Origin: Drechmeria coniospora
Taxonomy: Eukaryota; Ascomycota; Sordariomycetes; Hypocreales; Ophiocordycipitaceae
DNA: 64,000 nt
Direction of reading: 5' to 3'
Assembly: GCF_001625195.1 (NCBI RefSeq)
Contig: NC_054391.1
Span: forward strand, 6,893,157 to 6,957,156
The position numbers were made by a program, and so were the translations under genes. Shown in pieces: positions 42,231 to 54,063 of the stretch; positions within the stretch are counted from its first letter, which is position 1, and each line of letters starts with the position of its first letter. The notes under the pieces are model-generated. The model had not been told where the DNA came from and searched no databases. It saw only the letters and a list, made by a program, of their open reading frames with translations.

Positions 42231-45000
42231 GACACAGGCGTTGGCTGGCTCGGTGTAGCGGCGCTAGGAATCCGTGACCATCGACGACGGCGGAGTGTGG
42301 AGGGAGGCTCGGGCCGTCAAGGAAGTCTGCTCCTTTTCTACGTGCCAACCGAGAAGGAGGAGCCGGGCGGGGAGCCGCGGCAGCAGGTCAAGGTTGGACG
42401 CGAGGCCGTTTTGATATCGACCGCGGCGGTTATCAACCGAGATCAAGGGGCGCGGCGCAGGCAGTTCGCGTCAAAAGGAAGAAGGCGGTCGAGGGGAGGC
42501 GGAAAGGCAAAAGAAAGCGGCGGCGAGGTGTTGTCCGGGGATGGTTGAGAAGACGACGGCTCCTGAAGTTGTTGATTGCCAAGGCAATATACCATTATCA
42601 TTGGCGCTGCCGGAGAGACTTGCCCACCAATGGGCGGAGCTGAAGCAGAGGGAATAGCGGCAAGGGGCGAGGACGGCTACATGTATAGTGCTCGTCGTCA
42701 AGATCCGAACCGGGTTCCTGCGAGCCAGAAGCTAGTGGTATATATGCACTGGCAAAGGCATTCAGGGAAGATATACACCCTGGCGGCGAGAGAAAACGTC
42801 AAGAGAGATATATGGGGCACCAACGGAGCTGGCAGGACAGGACAGGACAGGGGTGGTGTCGCGGCGCAGGGACGAGACGACCGTACGAGGACGAGGACGA
42901 GGAACGGGGACGTCTGCAGGAGGCTTGCTGGCTTGGCTGGCCAGCTGGCGGAGCGAGGACGGACGGGATCGAGTCGAGCCCGGACAGGGATGCCAAGGCA
43001 AAAGAAAGGACGCAAGGCCCGATAAACTGGGTTCGGATGGGTTGGGCGGGCATCGACGCATTTCATCCGCCGTTGGGAGGCGGGTCGACGAGAGGGGAGA
43101 GAGTGCGAACCGTGGGGGGCGGTTGCGGACGACAGGGCTGCGAGCCTGCAAATCATCCAAGGCATGGCATGTCAAGGTCATGCTGGTGGGCGGAAGGATT
43201 GCACGGACTGCGTTTGCGAGCAGGCCGGACGAGGCATCGTGCTTGTACCCGTACCGACAAGTGCGCTGCTGCAGTATGAGCGCAATCAACGTGGACGCAA
43301 GTGCATGCATGCGCACCACAAGGCCCCCCGTACTGCAAGAACTTCATGTAAGTTGGCGCTGTAAGGATGTTAGCGCACATGTACTTACGGAGCGCTTCGC
43401 GGAGGACGATGCAATGCAGCGTAGTACCCTCAGGTACATGGTATGGCATGGTCAAGGCCCATAGGGCTATCCATTTCGAAAGACCTGGTGCATGATGAAC
43501 GTCAACTCAGAGATTGAAGCGACGAGACATGCATGGAATTTAGGGGGTGCGGTGATGTAGCTTAGCTCGTAGGAGGGGGAGGGGGGGCCAGGGGGGCCAG
43601 GGGGGCCAGGGGGGCCAGGGGGGGCCAGGGGGGGGTGGACGCAGAAAAAACGAGCATGGGGAAGACGAAGTGCGGGAACGACTAAGACTTTTTTTTTTCG
43701 TCCCTTTGCTTCTGAGCATTGTTGATGCCAGCGACACAAAATGTCAAGCAAGTAATAAGTACTTACTCCGTAATACGGAGTACATTATTCATACATTCAT
43801 GGCCAACCGTGCTCGCATGTGATGATAGTCTTACTTTGTCGTACGTACGCTGTTTCTGCTGCTGCTGCCGCTGCCGTGTTGCTGCTGCCGTGTTACTGCT
43901 GCCATGTTGACAACGACGGGTGCAGACTGGTACGTATGTGCGAGCGATGCAGGTCGAGTCGGTGTGCGAGCGTTTGTCGCTGGTCGGGGGACTTGGTCGT
44001 CTGCTGGGGGCGAAAAAGCGGATACACCCTGGCGCCGTTGGTGTTGCGGCTGTGGATAGGCGTTTGATGAAGATGGTCCGGGCATTCATGCGTGAACGGT
44101 TACGCGTTGGTTTATCTGTCCGTGTACGAGGTACTCCGTAGAGCTAGATGTATCTGGAGTAGAACAGTTGCTAGTGGATGTATAGCAGCACTTGTGCGAG
44201 CACTTACACCACAGTGCCAGCCAGCACGTACAGTAGTTTGACTTGCTGAAACGGCTTGCTCGTTACTGGTCGTGCGCGCGACAGCCCACAGCCTCATTGT
44301 TGTTTTTCGTTGCTGCTCGTGAGGGTCGGTGAAGAAGGTGTCTGAGGGGGAAAATAGCTTGACGGGGTGAACGATATCCAGATGGAGAGTCGTGGGAGTC
44401 GCACCTGCCGAGCTTACAAGCGCTCACAAGCTGTCAGGCAGGAGGCCACAAGAGGCCATAAGATGCCATAAGAGGCAATCTCGGGCCTATTACTTCCGAG
44501 ACTTCCCACGACCACGCCAAAAGCACGCTTGCACGCAAGAACTCTGCACACGCTACCGACTATTACTCCCTAGGTGCGCACCTGCGCTGCACGACTTGAC
44601 CGATTTCTTCGAGTCCCTTCATCGCCAACTTTCCGCCTTGATTCTCGCAGAAACAGCACGACACCGCGTTTCGTCGCTCAGCCACACGGCCGACAACAAC
44701 AGTATAACTAAGTACACGTACCACGACACACGGGCACACAGCCGGCCACACGACAAACAGGTGCCGTCCCGTCCTTGGCTCCCTGCAGGTGGGGCCACCC
44801 TGGTTCTGCTCGCCCAAGGCTCCAATCTAATTCAGCGATGCCGTTCGTTCCCGCAGATGAACGGGCAGCGGCTCGGCGACCTCAAACATGTCAAACAGGT
44901 GCCGCATACGTGTTTTCCTTCTTCGGACCAAGGCCATTCTTTTCGTGGGACGCGACGGAGCAAAGGTAGCCAAGTCGTTCATCCATGATCCGCCGCACCC
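42231..45000. other. Gene-poor region, part 1
   Basis: No convincing gene. The first 500 bases are the promoter and leader of the Myb-like gene. Positions 43367-44240 hold GTAC islands, including the near-palindrome TACTCCGTAATACGGAGTAC at 43764-43783. A G-rich 10-base tandem repeat lies at 43570-43635. Open frames up to about 200 codons have no domain. Confidence 0.55.
43570..43635. repeat. G-rich 10-base tandem repeat
   Basis: About five copies of GGGGGCCAGG, each with runs of five or more G on the plus strand. Confidence 0.92.
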
Positions 45001-47116
45001 ACCGACACATGCTCCGGTGCACAAGGTTCCCATTCCCAGCGGCAAGCATGCAGGGCACGCCGGGGACAGGTGGCCGATGGTCATTACTCCGTAGGGCACG
45101 CACGACTCACGAGGCAGACCTGTACGAGTAAGGTCTCGAATGCGGGCGATTTTTGTCATGGGTACACGCCTGGACTAGTTGTCGTCCTTGCCGTACTCTG
45201 TACTTGCAGTCCGGTATGCGTACACCGGCCAGCATGCGTCCCGCCAGTCCACGACAGCAGTGTGCACTTGCCAGCAAGGCCCGCTCGTCCTCGCCCCCCC
45301 AAGCAGTCAAGAACGCCTCGATCGGACCATCGTACAGTCACGTGTGCGAGTACAAGCTCGAGCACCCTTGGTGACGTGTACTGTACCTTGGCGCCTGAGG
45401 CCACTTTCGACAATTGACGGCACGACGGGCTCTCTGACCAGGAACGGCGCCAGGCCAGGACGCGATCAATTTCCCAGACAGCCATTCTCCGTACCGTCTC
45501 GTGGCATGGCATTGTCCACGGACCATTTCGGCGCCCTCCATAGGCAACGACGACGACTGCGACCTACCGGTGCACGTCGTGCACGAGCGAGCATGCGTCC
45601 AGGCATGCTTGTGTTGTGCTCCACGTCGGTCGGCCGTACGTCCAGCCTGTTGCGTCCGGGGCCATGGCGGGTCTGGATTGCCAACGCATGTTTCCAAAGT
45701 GAAGTGTCATGCATATCAGCATGCTTGGACCGGAGCATCGAACTCCCCTACCGCTTTGTGTCTCGGTCGCCAGCCCCATCCATGGTCAAGAGGAATCACT
45801 GCGGACAAGAGAGGGGGTTTCCGTGTTGGGCATCGCATGCAGAGCCTCGTCATGGGGATGCTCGTACATGTGCACCCACAAGTCACGGAAGCGCACTTGG
45901 GGCTATAACAGGGGCCGATATGGGCTGGCATTGCGGCCTCCTCTCAGGGCCTACAGTACGCACAAGCAAGTACGGTACGAGTACGGAGTACGGAGTACAC
46001 GTACTGTAGTTGTGCAGTAGGTGTACACTCACATGCACTGCACCGTCCGTGCAAGAACGGTACATGTGCTCATTCATGCATCGCACAGTCTCGAGTGCGG
46101 AGGTATCTATCCGTCACCGCGACCGGCAAGGATCATGGAGTTTCGAATCGGATTGGTTGTGTCGCCATCGAAATCGAAAACCACTACCGGCCTACCGGCT
46201 ACCAGCCTAGGTGGGTTTGATGACCATGGAGCCCGTGGAAACGAATGCCACTGTACTTGGGTGTTGCCGTACAATGCAGCAGGTGTACGTGCACTCCGCG
46301 CAGTACGTGGACACCTAATTGCTGGCGAGTGTCCTGTGGACATCTCACGGAGCATGGCAACCACGGGAAGAGGGGGTTTCAAGGGTGCCGACACCAGGAC
46401 CTGTGACGCGACGAAAATGGATCGAAAGACGGCTAGCGGTTCTCATCCAAGGCGCCCGCCGCAGCGTCCGTGAGACGAGCGCAGCTGCAGGGCTCGCATG
46501 GGGTGCGGAGGCCGATGACGAGCCGTCCAGTCACCGACATGCGGCGGCAGGCAGGGAGAGGCCATCGCATATCCGCATGGCCATCGCGGCCGCCAAGTCA
46601 GATCCGGCGCGGCCCCCAGCCGGTACTGCATGGCCTCTGTCCGGCAGATTGGACATGACCCGCCGAGCATGGCGTCGTCAGGTTCCAATTCGAAGCCTTG
46701 TCGTTGGCACCTACGCTGTCCGGAATGGAAGACGGCCGGAAGGGTTCGCGGGACGAAGCGGCGGACGAGACATGGAGATGCGGACGAGGGCGTGCTCGGC
46801 GGCGGTGACGCTCGCTCACGGTAGCCGCATGCACACTACCCGTTCTTTTGTCTCGAAAGGCGACGGACGGATGGAAGGCCAAGACGTTGGTCCGTGGCTT
46901 CACGGCCGAGGGCGCCTGGGCGGCTGGGGCAAGGCCAAGCCGAGTGTGCGCACGGCACCGCCGCGGTAGGTTGAGATCAGTCGGCGAGCCGAGGAACTGG
47001 CGGTCAACCACGACGGTTGGTCCTGCTGACGGTTGGGCGACCTCTGTCCAAATGCTGCATCCACGTCGGGACGACAGGGGATGGGGAGGGGGGGGGGAGG
47101 GGGGGGGACAGCGGGC

Positions 47117-47215
47117 CACGGACCACGGGCCGCGGGCCACGGACGACGAGGACGAACAACGGACCACGGACCACGGACCACGGACCACGGACAACGAACG
47201 ACGGACAGCGACCCA
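47117..47215. repeat. 7-8-base tandem repeat of GGACCAC type
   Basis: GGACCACGG-like units repeat about ten times, with a perfect block of five near 47160-47195. A G-run of roughly 20 bases precedes it at 47085-47110. Confidence 0.88.
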
Positions 47216-47634
47216 TGCTCACGCCCATGCCCATGCGCATACCCAACTCATATAAAACAGTTCGTCGACGGTCAGAAACTGCCAGCCATGAACGCCTGTT
47301 CATCTCCAGACGCCGCCACCGACGGACAAGGACGCATGCACGGATGCAACGTACGAGGGCGATACCCAACGGCATCCTGCGGCCAACAAGCCCAACGCTT
47401 GCCGTGACAGCAAGTACACTGTACTTTATTTTTTCCCATTCGTTCACGCTGACGTACGGAGGACCGATACGGAGTACGGGCGACAGACGTCGCAGCCGGC
47501 GTCATCAAACCGAGATCGAACATCTCGCGCGTCAGAACCCCTTCTGCCGCCGATGCGCCCCTGGCCCGACTGTCCATTTCGTTCCTCGCCTCGTCTCGCT
47601 ATCCCCTGCTCCTTGGTTTCCATCTTCTTGGCTT

Positions 47635-47790
47635 CCTTGTCCTTCCTCCTCCTTCTCCTTCTCCTCCTTTTCCTCCTCCTCCTCCTCCTCCGCCTCAGCC
47701 TCCGCCTCAGCCTCAGCCTCATCCTCCTCCTCCTCTCTCCTCCTCCTCCTTCTCCTCTCTCCTCCTCCTCTCTCCTCCTCCACACTCTTT
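47635..47790. repeat. CTCCTC-type polypyrimidine tract
   Basis: About 150 bases almost entirely of C and T on the plus strand, in CTCCTC, CTTCTC and CCTCAG units. Confidence 0.9.
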
Positions 47791-49544
47791 GCCTCCCCCC
47801 TGCCACAAGCTCCGCCAGGCCCACCGCGCTGCTGCAGCCAACATCGACGGTGACGGAAGCTTCCAAGACTCCCAGACGACACCGCCTGATGGGGCTCCAG
47901 CAGAGAAGGCAGGCGATGCGGCTCCCGCAGGTGTTCCTATTTCTGTCCCTCAGTGCGTGCACGGATACGCACTGCAGTCCATCGCAGACGGTACATGTAC
48001 ATGTACATGTGCAGCGCGCCGTGGGGTGCTCGAACTCCCGACGTTTGGTGTTCAACGCCACGACCATGCTGGAGCAGTGGGCTTGATGCAACGCTCGTGC
48101 GTACCGTCAACCGTGTACCCACTACTCCGGACTTTCTACATGCACACCTACTTGCTACACCTACCTGCACCTGCCAGTACTTGCATGCACTTGCATGTAG
48201 CAGGTACATGGGAATACTGGTAGGTCCTGTACAGGTGCGCGCACTTGGCTGCTGGACACCTACGTGCAGGGACGCATCTACAAGTACGCGCCCGAAATCG
48301 ACGGATGCTAAAGGGACAAAGGCCCATGCCATTCACGGTCCCACGGGCCGTGCCCATGTCGCTTCGCGCGAGCGCAAGCAGCCTCATGCGGCGTGCGGTG
48401 TTGATGCCCAAAGGAAAGCAGCAGGTGGAAATGCAACCTTGGGTCGACGCGGGCGGCTGTCCCGCCGTCCCGCCGTCCCACAATGCCACGGTCCCAGACC
48501 GCAAGAACGCCATCCTGACAGCATCGGCAGAGGGACCCTGGCAAGGGCGGGGAACCGTTCGCCGAGTGTTGGCGGGGAGGTGGTGGAGATGGTGCGGTAG
48601 TGGTGGCCCTCGCCATCGGCCCAACGTGCAATGCAACGCACCGCTGGCAGCCTCCGGGGCCATGATGGCGAACGAGTGCATGCTTCTGGGGTATACAAGT
48701 AGCGTGCACCTTTGCGCACTTGCCTCTGTCCGTCGTCGGACTTGCACGTGTCCTTGCCGACGTGGCGAGAATGACTACTGCCAGTGCTTTGTCGAGCAGC
48801 ACGTGGGTACCAACGACGACGAGTTGGTACAAATCGGCACCGGCTGGCAGCAGTTGTTGGTGAGTATGGCCAAGTATTATTACCTACTTGCGTTGATCCA
48901 AACGGTGAGCCCTCCTCCTCTTTCTTACGTGTGCAGAGTACTTTGCACAGTACGGAGTGCAGGTACTGTGCGCTACATGCACGGAGTTTGTACTGTACTG
49001 CGCGTTGCATGTACACCTGCTGCGCGTTGCATGTAATACTGTATTGCGCCTAACATGTAAGTACTGCAGGCAACACGTACAGTACGTTCCATGCACTGCA
49101 CAGTCCATGTACATGCACAGCACAATCTGCCTGCACGGTACGGAGCAGGCATGGAGACGGAGTGCGTACGGCATGGTTCCCGCCCAGGTCAAGTGAGTCG
49201 AAGCCCATGTACAAAGCATGCAAAGTTGGCGCTGGCGGCGTGTCCCGCGGCCATGGTGGCTTTGCTTCGGCTCCTCCCCTCCGCAGCATGCGAGGGCGGC
49301 GCGTGGCCGTGACCCATGGCCTGGCTCTGGGGGTGCAGACGGCGCCCACAGGGGACCAGGGTCCTAGAGTTCCGGGGGTCGCAGACCATTCATCCGGCTC
49401 GCCGTTACTTGCACCAAGCATGTCCAAGTAAGTATTACTGTGCTTGGTTCATGTGGGTATAAGTACATGCACTGGCAAGTACACGCGCGGAGCACACTGT
49501 ACTTGCACCCATGCAAGTACATTTACAGTACGGAGTACACTCAC

Positions 49545-49590
49545 AACTACAGTACTCTGTACAGTACTCTGTACAGTACTCTGTACAGTA
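49545..49590. repeat. Tandem repeat of TACTCTGTACAG
   Basis: Three to four head-to-tail copies of a 12-base unit that again contains a central GTAC, inside a GTAC island. Confidence 0.9.
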
Positions 49591-50989
49591 CGACTAGTTG
49601 TACATGTACTGTACTAGGTGGTTGTACTTGCAGCTCGACGGACCTTTGTGTACTCCGTACACCTACTTACAACACCTACACCTACACCCAAGTATATCCG
49701 AAGCAAACCTGCAGCCCATCCACACATGCAACCACGAGCACGACCATGGACCTACACCCATCCGGAAGCGGAAGCGCGCCTGCTTGGGCACGAGCGACAC
49801 GTTGTCGTCGGCCGCCAGTCGAGCTTGAACCGGTGGTAGGAGGTTCCTAGGCTTGGCTGCTGGCGTTTGCTGGCCGAGGGCGTGTGCATCATCATCGACG
49901 CTCGACGACGACGAGCCTGCCAACCAACGACGATGGAAATACCGCCTCTTTTGTCCAAGTTCAGCCATTGGCACGTCTCCTTCCGCCCCCGCCCCCGTCT
50001 CCATCTGCTCGGCTCCGCCTGCAAGCCGAGTCCTAGGCGACGAACCGGTGAGCGGCCCAACCGTCATGCCGTGGCCGTCGTCGACCGTTCTTCGCTCCGG
50101 CACCTCCATTCTCAAGCCACGCGGCGGATGCAGAGCCCTGGTACGCAGAGGAGGTACCCGGAGAAGGGCACACAATTCATTACGTACTTTTGGTCCTCAC
50201 ACCTTCAACTCGTCCAGCCTCGACGCACGTTCGCCTGGAAGCTAACACAAAGTCGGCGCCGACGATGTGGCGGTGAGTCATTTTGGCCTCGCCTGAGCAG
50301 CACGATATGTCATCGCTGCGTACTTGTACTCGCATCCAAGTACTTACAGTACTCGGTACCTGGTACCCCGTTCCGCCAAGCACGCGCACCAGGAACCTAC
50401 TATTTCTTAGGTATTCATCCTCAACCACCAATGTAAGTACTCCGTAGTTGCAAGCACACCTACTTTCTTGTGTGGGTACAAGTACGTTCATTACAGCATT
50501 GCTGCTGTACAGGTGCCAGTGGCAGCGAACTGGGTTAGCACACCATACTTCTAGCTACTACCTACTAAGTACTAGAGGTATTACGCTTCCTTGTCACAGC
50601 ACGGGGTACAAAGGGGGACAACGTCACGAATGAACTGTCCTTGTGCAGTGCAGATACCACGCACATCCTGCTGCGCAGCACCTCGGCGCTGCCTGCTAGC
50701 CGCGCATGTGCCGGTGCGACAAGCAGACCACTCCCTGCTCCGCACCTCCTGATGCTTGGTCGTCCAGCGCACTGCCGCGTTGCCTGCTGCCGCACCCTGA
50801 CGGATGGTGCGAATGGACCGTCGATGCTTGCTTCTTGCGGACACCTGCCGCAGGACAATGCGCTGTCATTGTCTTTCACCACGCATGCTAACACGCTGTG
50901 GCGCAAAACAATTCTTGGCTCGCCGTCGAGGAGATGACCCTCGGCTTCTCCGACAGTCCAGCCCCTCTGGCAGCGTTCGGAGGTGAGGT

Positions 50990-51138
50990 CGAGGGTCGAG
51001 AGTCGAGAGTCGAGAGTCGAGAGTCGAGTGTGCCGGCGAGAGTCGAGAGTCGAGAGTCGAGTGTGCCGGCGAGAGTTGAGAGTCGAGAGTCGAGTGTGCC
51101 GGCGAGAGTTGAGAGTCGAGAGTCGAGTGTGCCGGGGG
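50990..51138. repeat. 33-base minisatellite with nested 7-base unit
   Basis: Four copies of a unit made of three GAGAGTC blocks followed by GAGTGTGCCGGC. Because 33 is divisible by three, several frames stay open across it by chance. Confidence 0.95.
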
Positions 51139-52706
51139 CAACTTGCCAGCAAGAGATGCATTCGTGCCAAACGGTTGCCCTTTGATGTTCCTTCATGAGC
51201 CCAAGGATGGCGTTGACGGTTGCCTCGGCCTTGCCACGACGCTGTCACTGCCAGCTGTTTCAACCACTTCCTCGTCGTCTCCTCTCGTCTCCTCGTCTCC
51301 TCGTCTCCTCGCAGCCAACTTCAGCTCCATCCCTGTCCCGGCCCTGGCAAGTACGACGAACACTCGAGTCCACGATGGGTGTGCTCGGTGCCGAGTGGTC
51401 GTACGTGCCTAGGGGGTGCACGTTGGTATTTTGCTCGTCGAGGGTCCTGGTGGCGCGTCGTGCAGTTGACAGGTGTCGTACGAACGGCGATGCATGCATG
51501 CATGTCTGAGTCTCGAGCCGTCGCCTCGAACGGCGGGACGCTTGGGGCCTGGACTGTGGTGGCCCTGCCGAACCTGCAAAAATCGGACTTTTCGGCCAAC
51601 CGCCCAGCAGGGCCGCAACGTGGAGAGGGCGAGCCTGTTCATCTCCTCTTGCCGTGCTCGCACGCGTAGCTTGCCCTGCACTGGGCGTCGACACGTTTTC
51701 CGCCTTCAACCTTGGCCGTGCGTGCCCAGCAGACTCGCTCTCGTTTCGCTCCTCGTCGCCGCGTGAGCTTTCCGCCTGTAATCCATATGCCGCACCGACC
51801 AGATGGCTACGGCGGGCGCCGAGGCATGGGTTCCAGGCGTTCGCTCACCATGCTTGCCCATGACTCGCATCCATTCCGGAATACCACGGATCCGTGCACG
51901 CGAGCTGGTGTCGTGGCCGAGTACGGCGTCGGAGGCAAGTCGTCGCTGTGCCGGTTGCACGTGCGACGACACCTCGCAAGATTGCGTACGTATGCATGCA
52001 CCACGGGGGCCTCCTGATTCTATGAAGGAACCGCTTAGCCGGCGGGCGACCAGTTGAGCGTCGCGGTGAACCTGGGATGACAGTCGGCTTTTATGTTGGG
52101 AGGCCCATCGTGCCCATGCATATTATTAGTTGCAGGGAACAACTAATACAGTACAGTAATAATTACAACGAATGAAAGTCTTACAGGTACTTACAGTAGC
52201 TGTGCTTACCTGCACCTACCTGCCAAGTACTTACTAATTACCCTCTGAGACTTCCATGGAACATGACTTTCAACGCACATTCCAGTAGTGTACGGAATAC
52301 CTTACGGGGAGTAATTGCCTGGTACACTCATGCTGGTCAGTACTGCAAGTACGGCTACTTTGTATCATACTGTACAAGTAGCAGCCCAGAGCCTCAGGCC
52401 CCCAAACTTCCCCACCTGCTCTCGAAGGTTCTAGGAACTTGATCCACAACCACCATTGTTGCACTCAACAATTAATACTCGCTTGCAGTGCGAGCGCCCC
52501 TCCATCGTGCACATTCGGCCATCACTTAATAATACCCACCTATACTTACAGCACCTGTTACGTATTACTTGAAGCACTTTCTTACCACTTACGAGCAGCC
52601 GACGTCTGGCGTAGAAGGCGGGCAAGATTCAAACACTTATTGGCAAATCCATACCCACGTCGTCTCGCCATTGTCCCTTCGCTGGCTCATTCCATACCTG
52701 CGGTTA

Positions 52707-52742
52707 CATCGTCCATCGTCCATCGTCCATCGTCCATCGTCG
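52707..52742. repeat. CATCGTC tandem repeat
   Basis: Four to five head-to-tail copies of the 7-base unit CATCGTC, about 290 bases before the ALF1 start. Confidence 0.93.
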
Positions 52743-53020
52743 CGCCTCCATCATCGCTCGTCTCGCTGCCTTCCCTCTTGTCATCTCCTGCACCCACCCT
52801 CACTCGGTGCAGCCGGTACGAGGACGGCGTACGAGGGAGACGGCAGACTGGTCGCCGCAGCGTCGGTCGTACTGTACGTATTGACTGAACCCACAGCCTA
52901 TTTCTCCGAGACACATCGAAAACGTGGGCCACTTCGCCAACGCCGAGGTAAAGCACGGGAAGAAGACGGAAAATAGCACAAGACGGCTTCGACGTCCCCA
53001 TCTTGGAACGAGGCGACGCC

Positions 53021-54063
53021 ATGGCCGATGTGCCCGTCTGCGTCATCTCAGACAACACCTCTTCGGAGCGTCGCGTCACGCCGTCCTGGACCATCAGTCA
53101 GCTGAGGTCCAAACTCGAGACCATTACGGGCATTCCCCCGTCTTCGCAGCTTCTGAGTCTGCAGACGTCCAAGGGGACCGAACGGGTCCCCATCGACGCG
53201 GCCGATGAGGACAGCACCCGCATCTCCAGCTTTCCCCTGGCGCCGTACGCGGAGCTGCACGTAAGTCCTGACCGGCCATGACCTGTTTTCGCTTTCATTT
53301 GTCCGTTTCGGACAGGCCTCCCCGGTACCGTCCAGGGGCTTCGCTCTGCTTCGTCACCGCGTTTCCGCGACGGCCTTGTTTCAGCGTGCCCCGGCCTCTC
53401 GTCAGAGTCAGGAGCCAACCCGAATGACACGGCGATGCCGTGGGGCGACGTGCGCCGCGGGTAGATGAAGGATCCTGCCGGTTTCGCGGCCCGATGCGCC
53501 CCGGTGGCCTCTTCGGCTTGGCGCGTCGCCATCGTCTGGGGAGAGTCGACGCTGACGAGCGCTCGCCCTGACAGGTGGGAGATTCCCGACCGGCCGCCGC
53601 TCGCCCCAACTACAACGACACCTCGGCCGTCGACAAGTACGTGATGCCCGAGGACGAGTACGAGAGGAAGACGGACTCGGTTCTCGCCTGGAAGAAGCAG
53701 CAGAAGCTCGGCCGCTTCGACCCCGACGCCCCGCACCACGAACGGGCCAAGCTCGACGCCATGCGGCAGGAGGTGTGCCGGCGAGGCATCGACGTCGGCA
53801 AGCGGTGTCGCGTCGGCGGCGAGGACGCGCGCCGCGGGGTCGTCGAGTACGTCGGCGACGTCGACGAGATTCCTTCGGGCAAGGGGACTTGGGTGGGCAT
53901 CCGCCTGGACGAGCCGGTGGGGAAGAACGACGGAAGCATCGCCGGCAGGCGGTACTGGGGGGAGCCGTCGGAGATGAAGCACGGAGTCTTTGTGCGGCCG
54001 GACCGGGTCGAGGTGGGCGATTACCCGCCGATGGATGATCTCGAGGATATGGAGGAGATTTGA
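53021..54063 (+). CDS. ALF1: Tubulin-folding cofactor B (CAP-Gly protein)
   Basis: Exons 53021-53260 and 53575-54063 give 242 residues, matching TBCB/Alf1. The protein helps fold alpha-tubulin in the cytosol. It starts with a ubiquitin-like domain (MADVPVCVISDNTSSERRVT through residue 80), then a helical link with the family phrase YNDTSAVDKYVMPEDEYERK (93-112). The CAP-Gly domain spans 155-228: GKRCRVGG, VVEYVGDVDEIPSGKGTWVG, the tubulin-tail-binding GKNDGSIAGRRYW at 197-209, and HGVFVRPDRVEVGDY. It ends in an acidic tail DDLEDMEEI whose terminal residues are the kind recognised by CAP-Gly domains. The single intron is 314 bases, long for this region, and is clean GTAAGT to CAG. Confidence 0.95.

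Larger units (their letters stand above)
45001..49700. other. Gene-poor region, part 2
   Basis: 4.7 kb without a supportable gene. GTAC islands occur near 45940-46035, 47985-48260 and 48870-49690. The intervals 45540-46900 and 48250-48500 are CATG-rich. A GGACCAC-type tandem repeat (47117-47215) and a long pyrimidine tract (47635-47790) lie in the middle. Open frames of up to 278 codons track these repeats and have no domain. Confidence 0.55.
49701..53020. other. Gene-poor region, part 3, and promoter of ALF1
   Basis: No convincing gene. It contains GTAC islands at 50325-50580 and 52130-52570, the 33-base minisatellite at 50990-51138 and a CATCGTC repeat at 52707-52742. Roughly 52600-53020 is probably the leader of the tubulin cofactor gene. 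Confidence 0.55.

Noticed and set aside
43467..43751. Collagen-like GPP repeat open frame, minus strand
   Set aside because: Created by the G-rich 10-base tandem repeat; no flanking coding signal.
45179..46009. 276-codon plus-strand open frame in the gene-poor block
   Set aside because: Runs through a GTAC island and CATG-rich DNA; composition looks random and no domain is visible.
47017..47853. 278-codon open frame ending in poly-Ser/Pro
   Set aside because: Produced by the GGACCAC and CTCCTC repeats staying open in frame, not by a gene.
42231..53020. RIP-degraded transposon as explanation of the gene-poor block
   Set aside because: The region is not AT-rich, has no obvious transposase or reverse-transcriptase remnants and no long terminal repeats that I can see.
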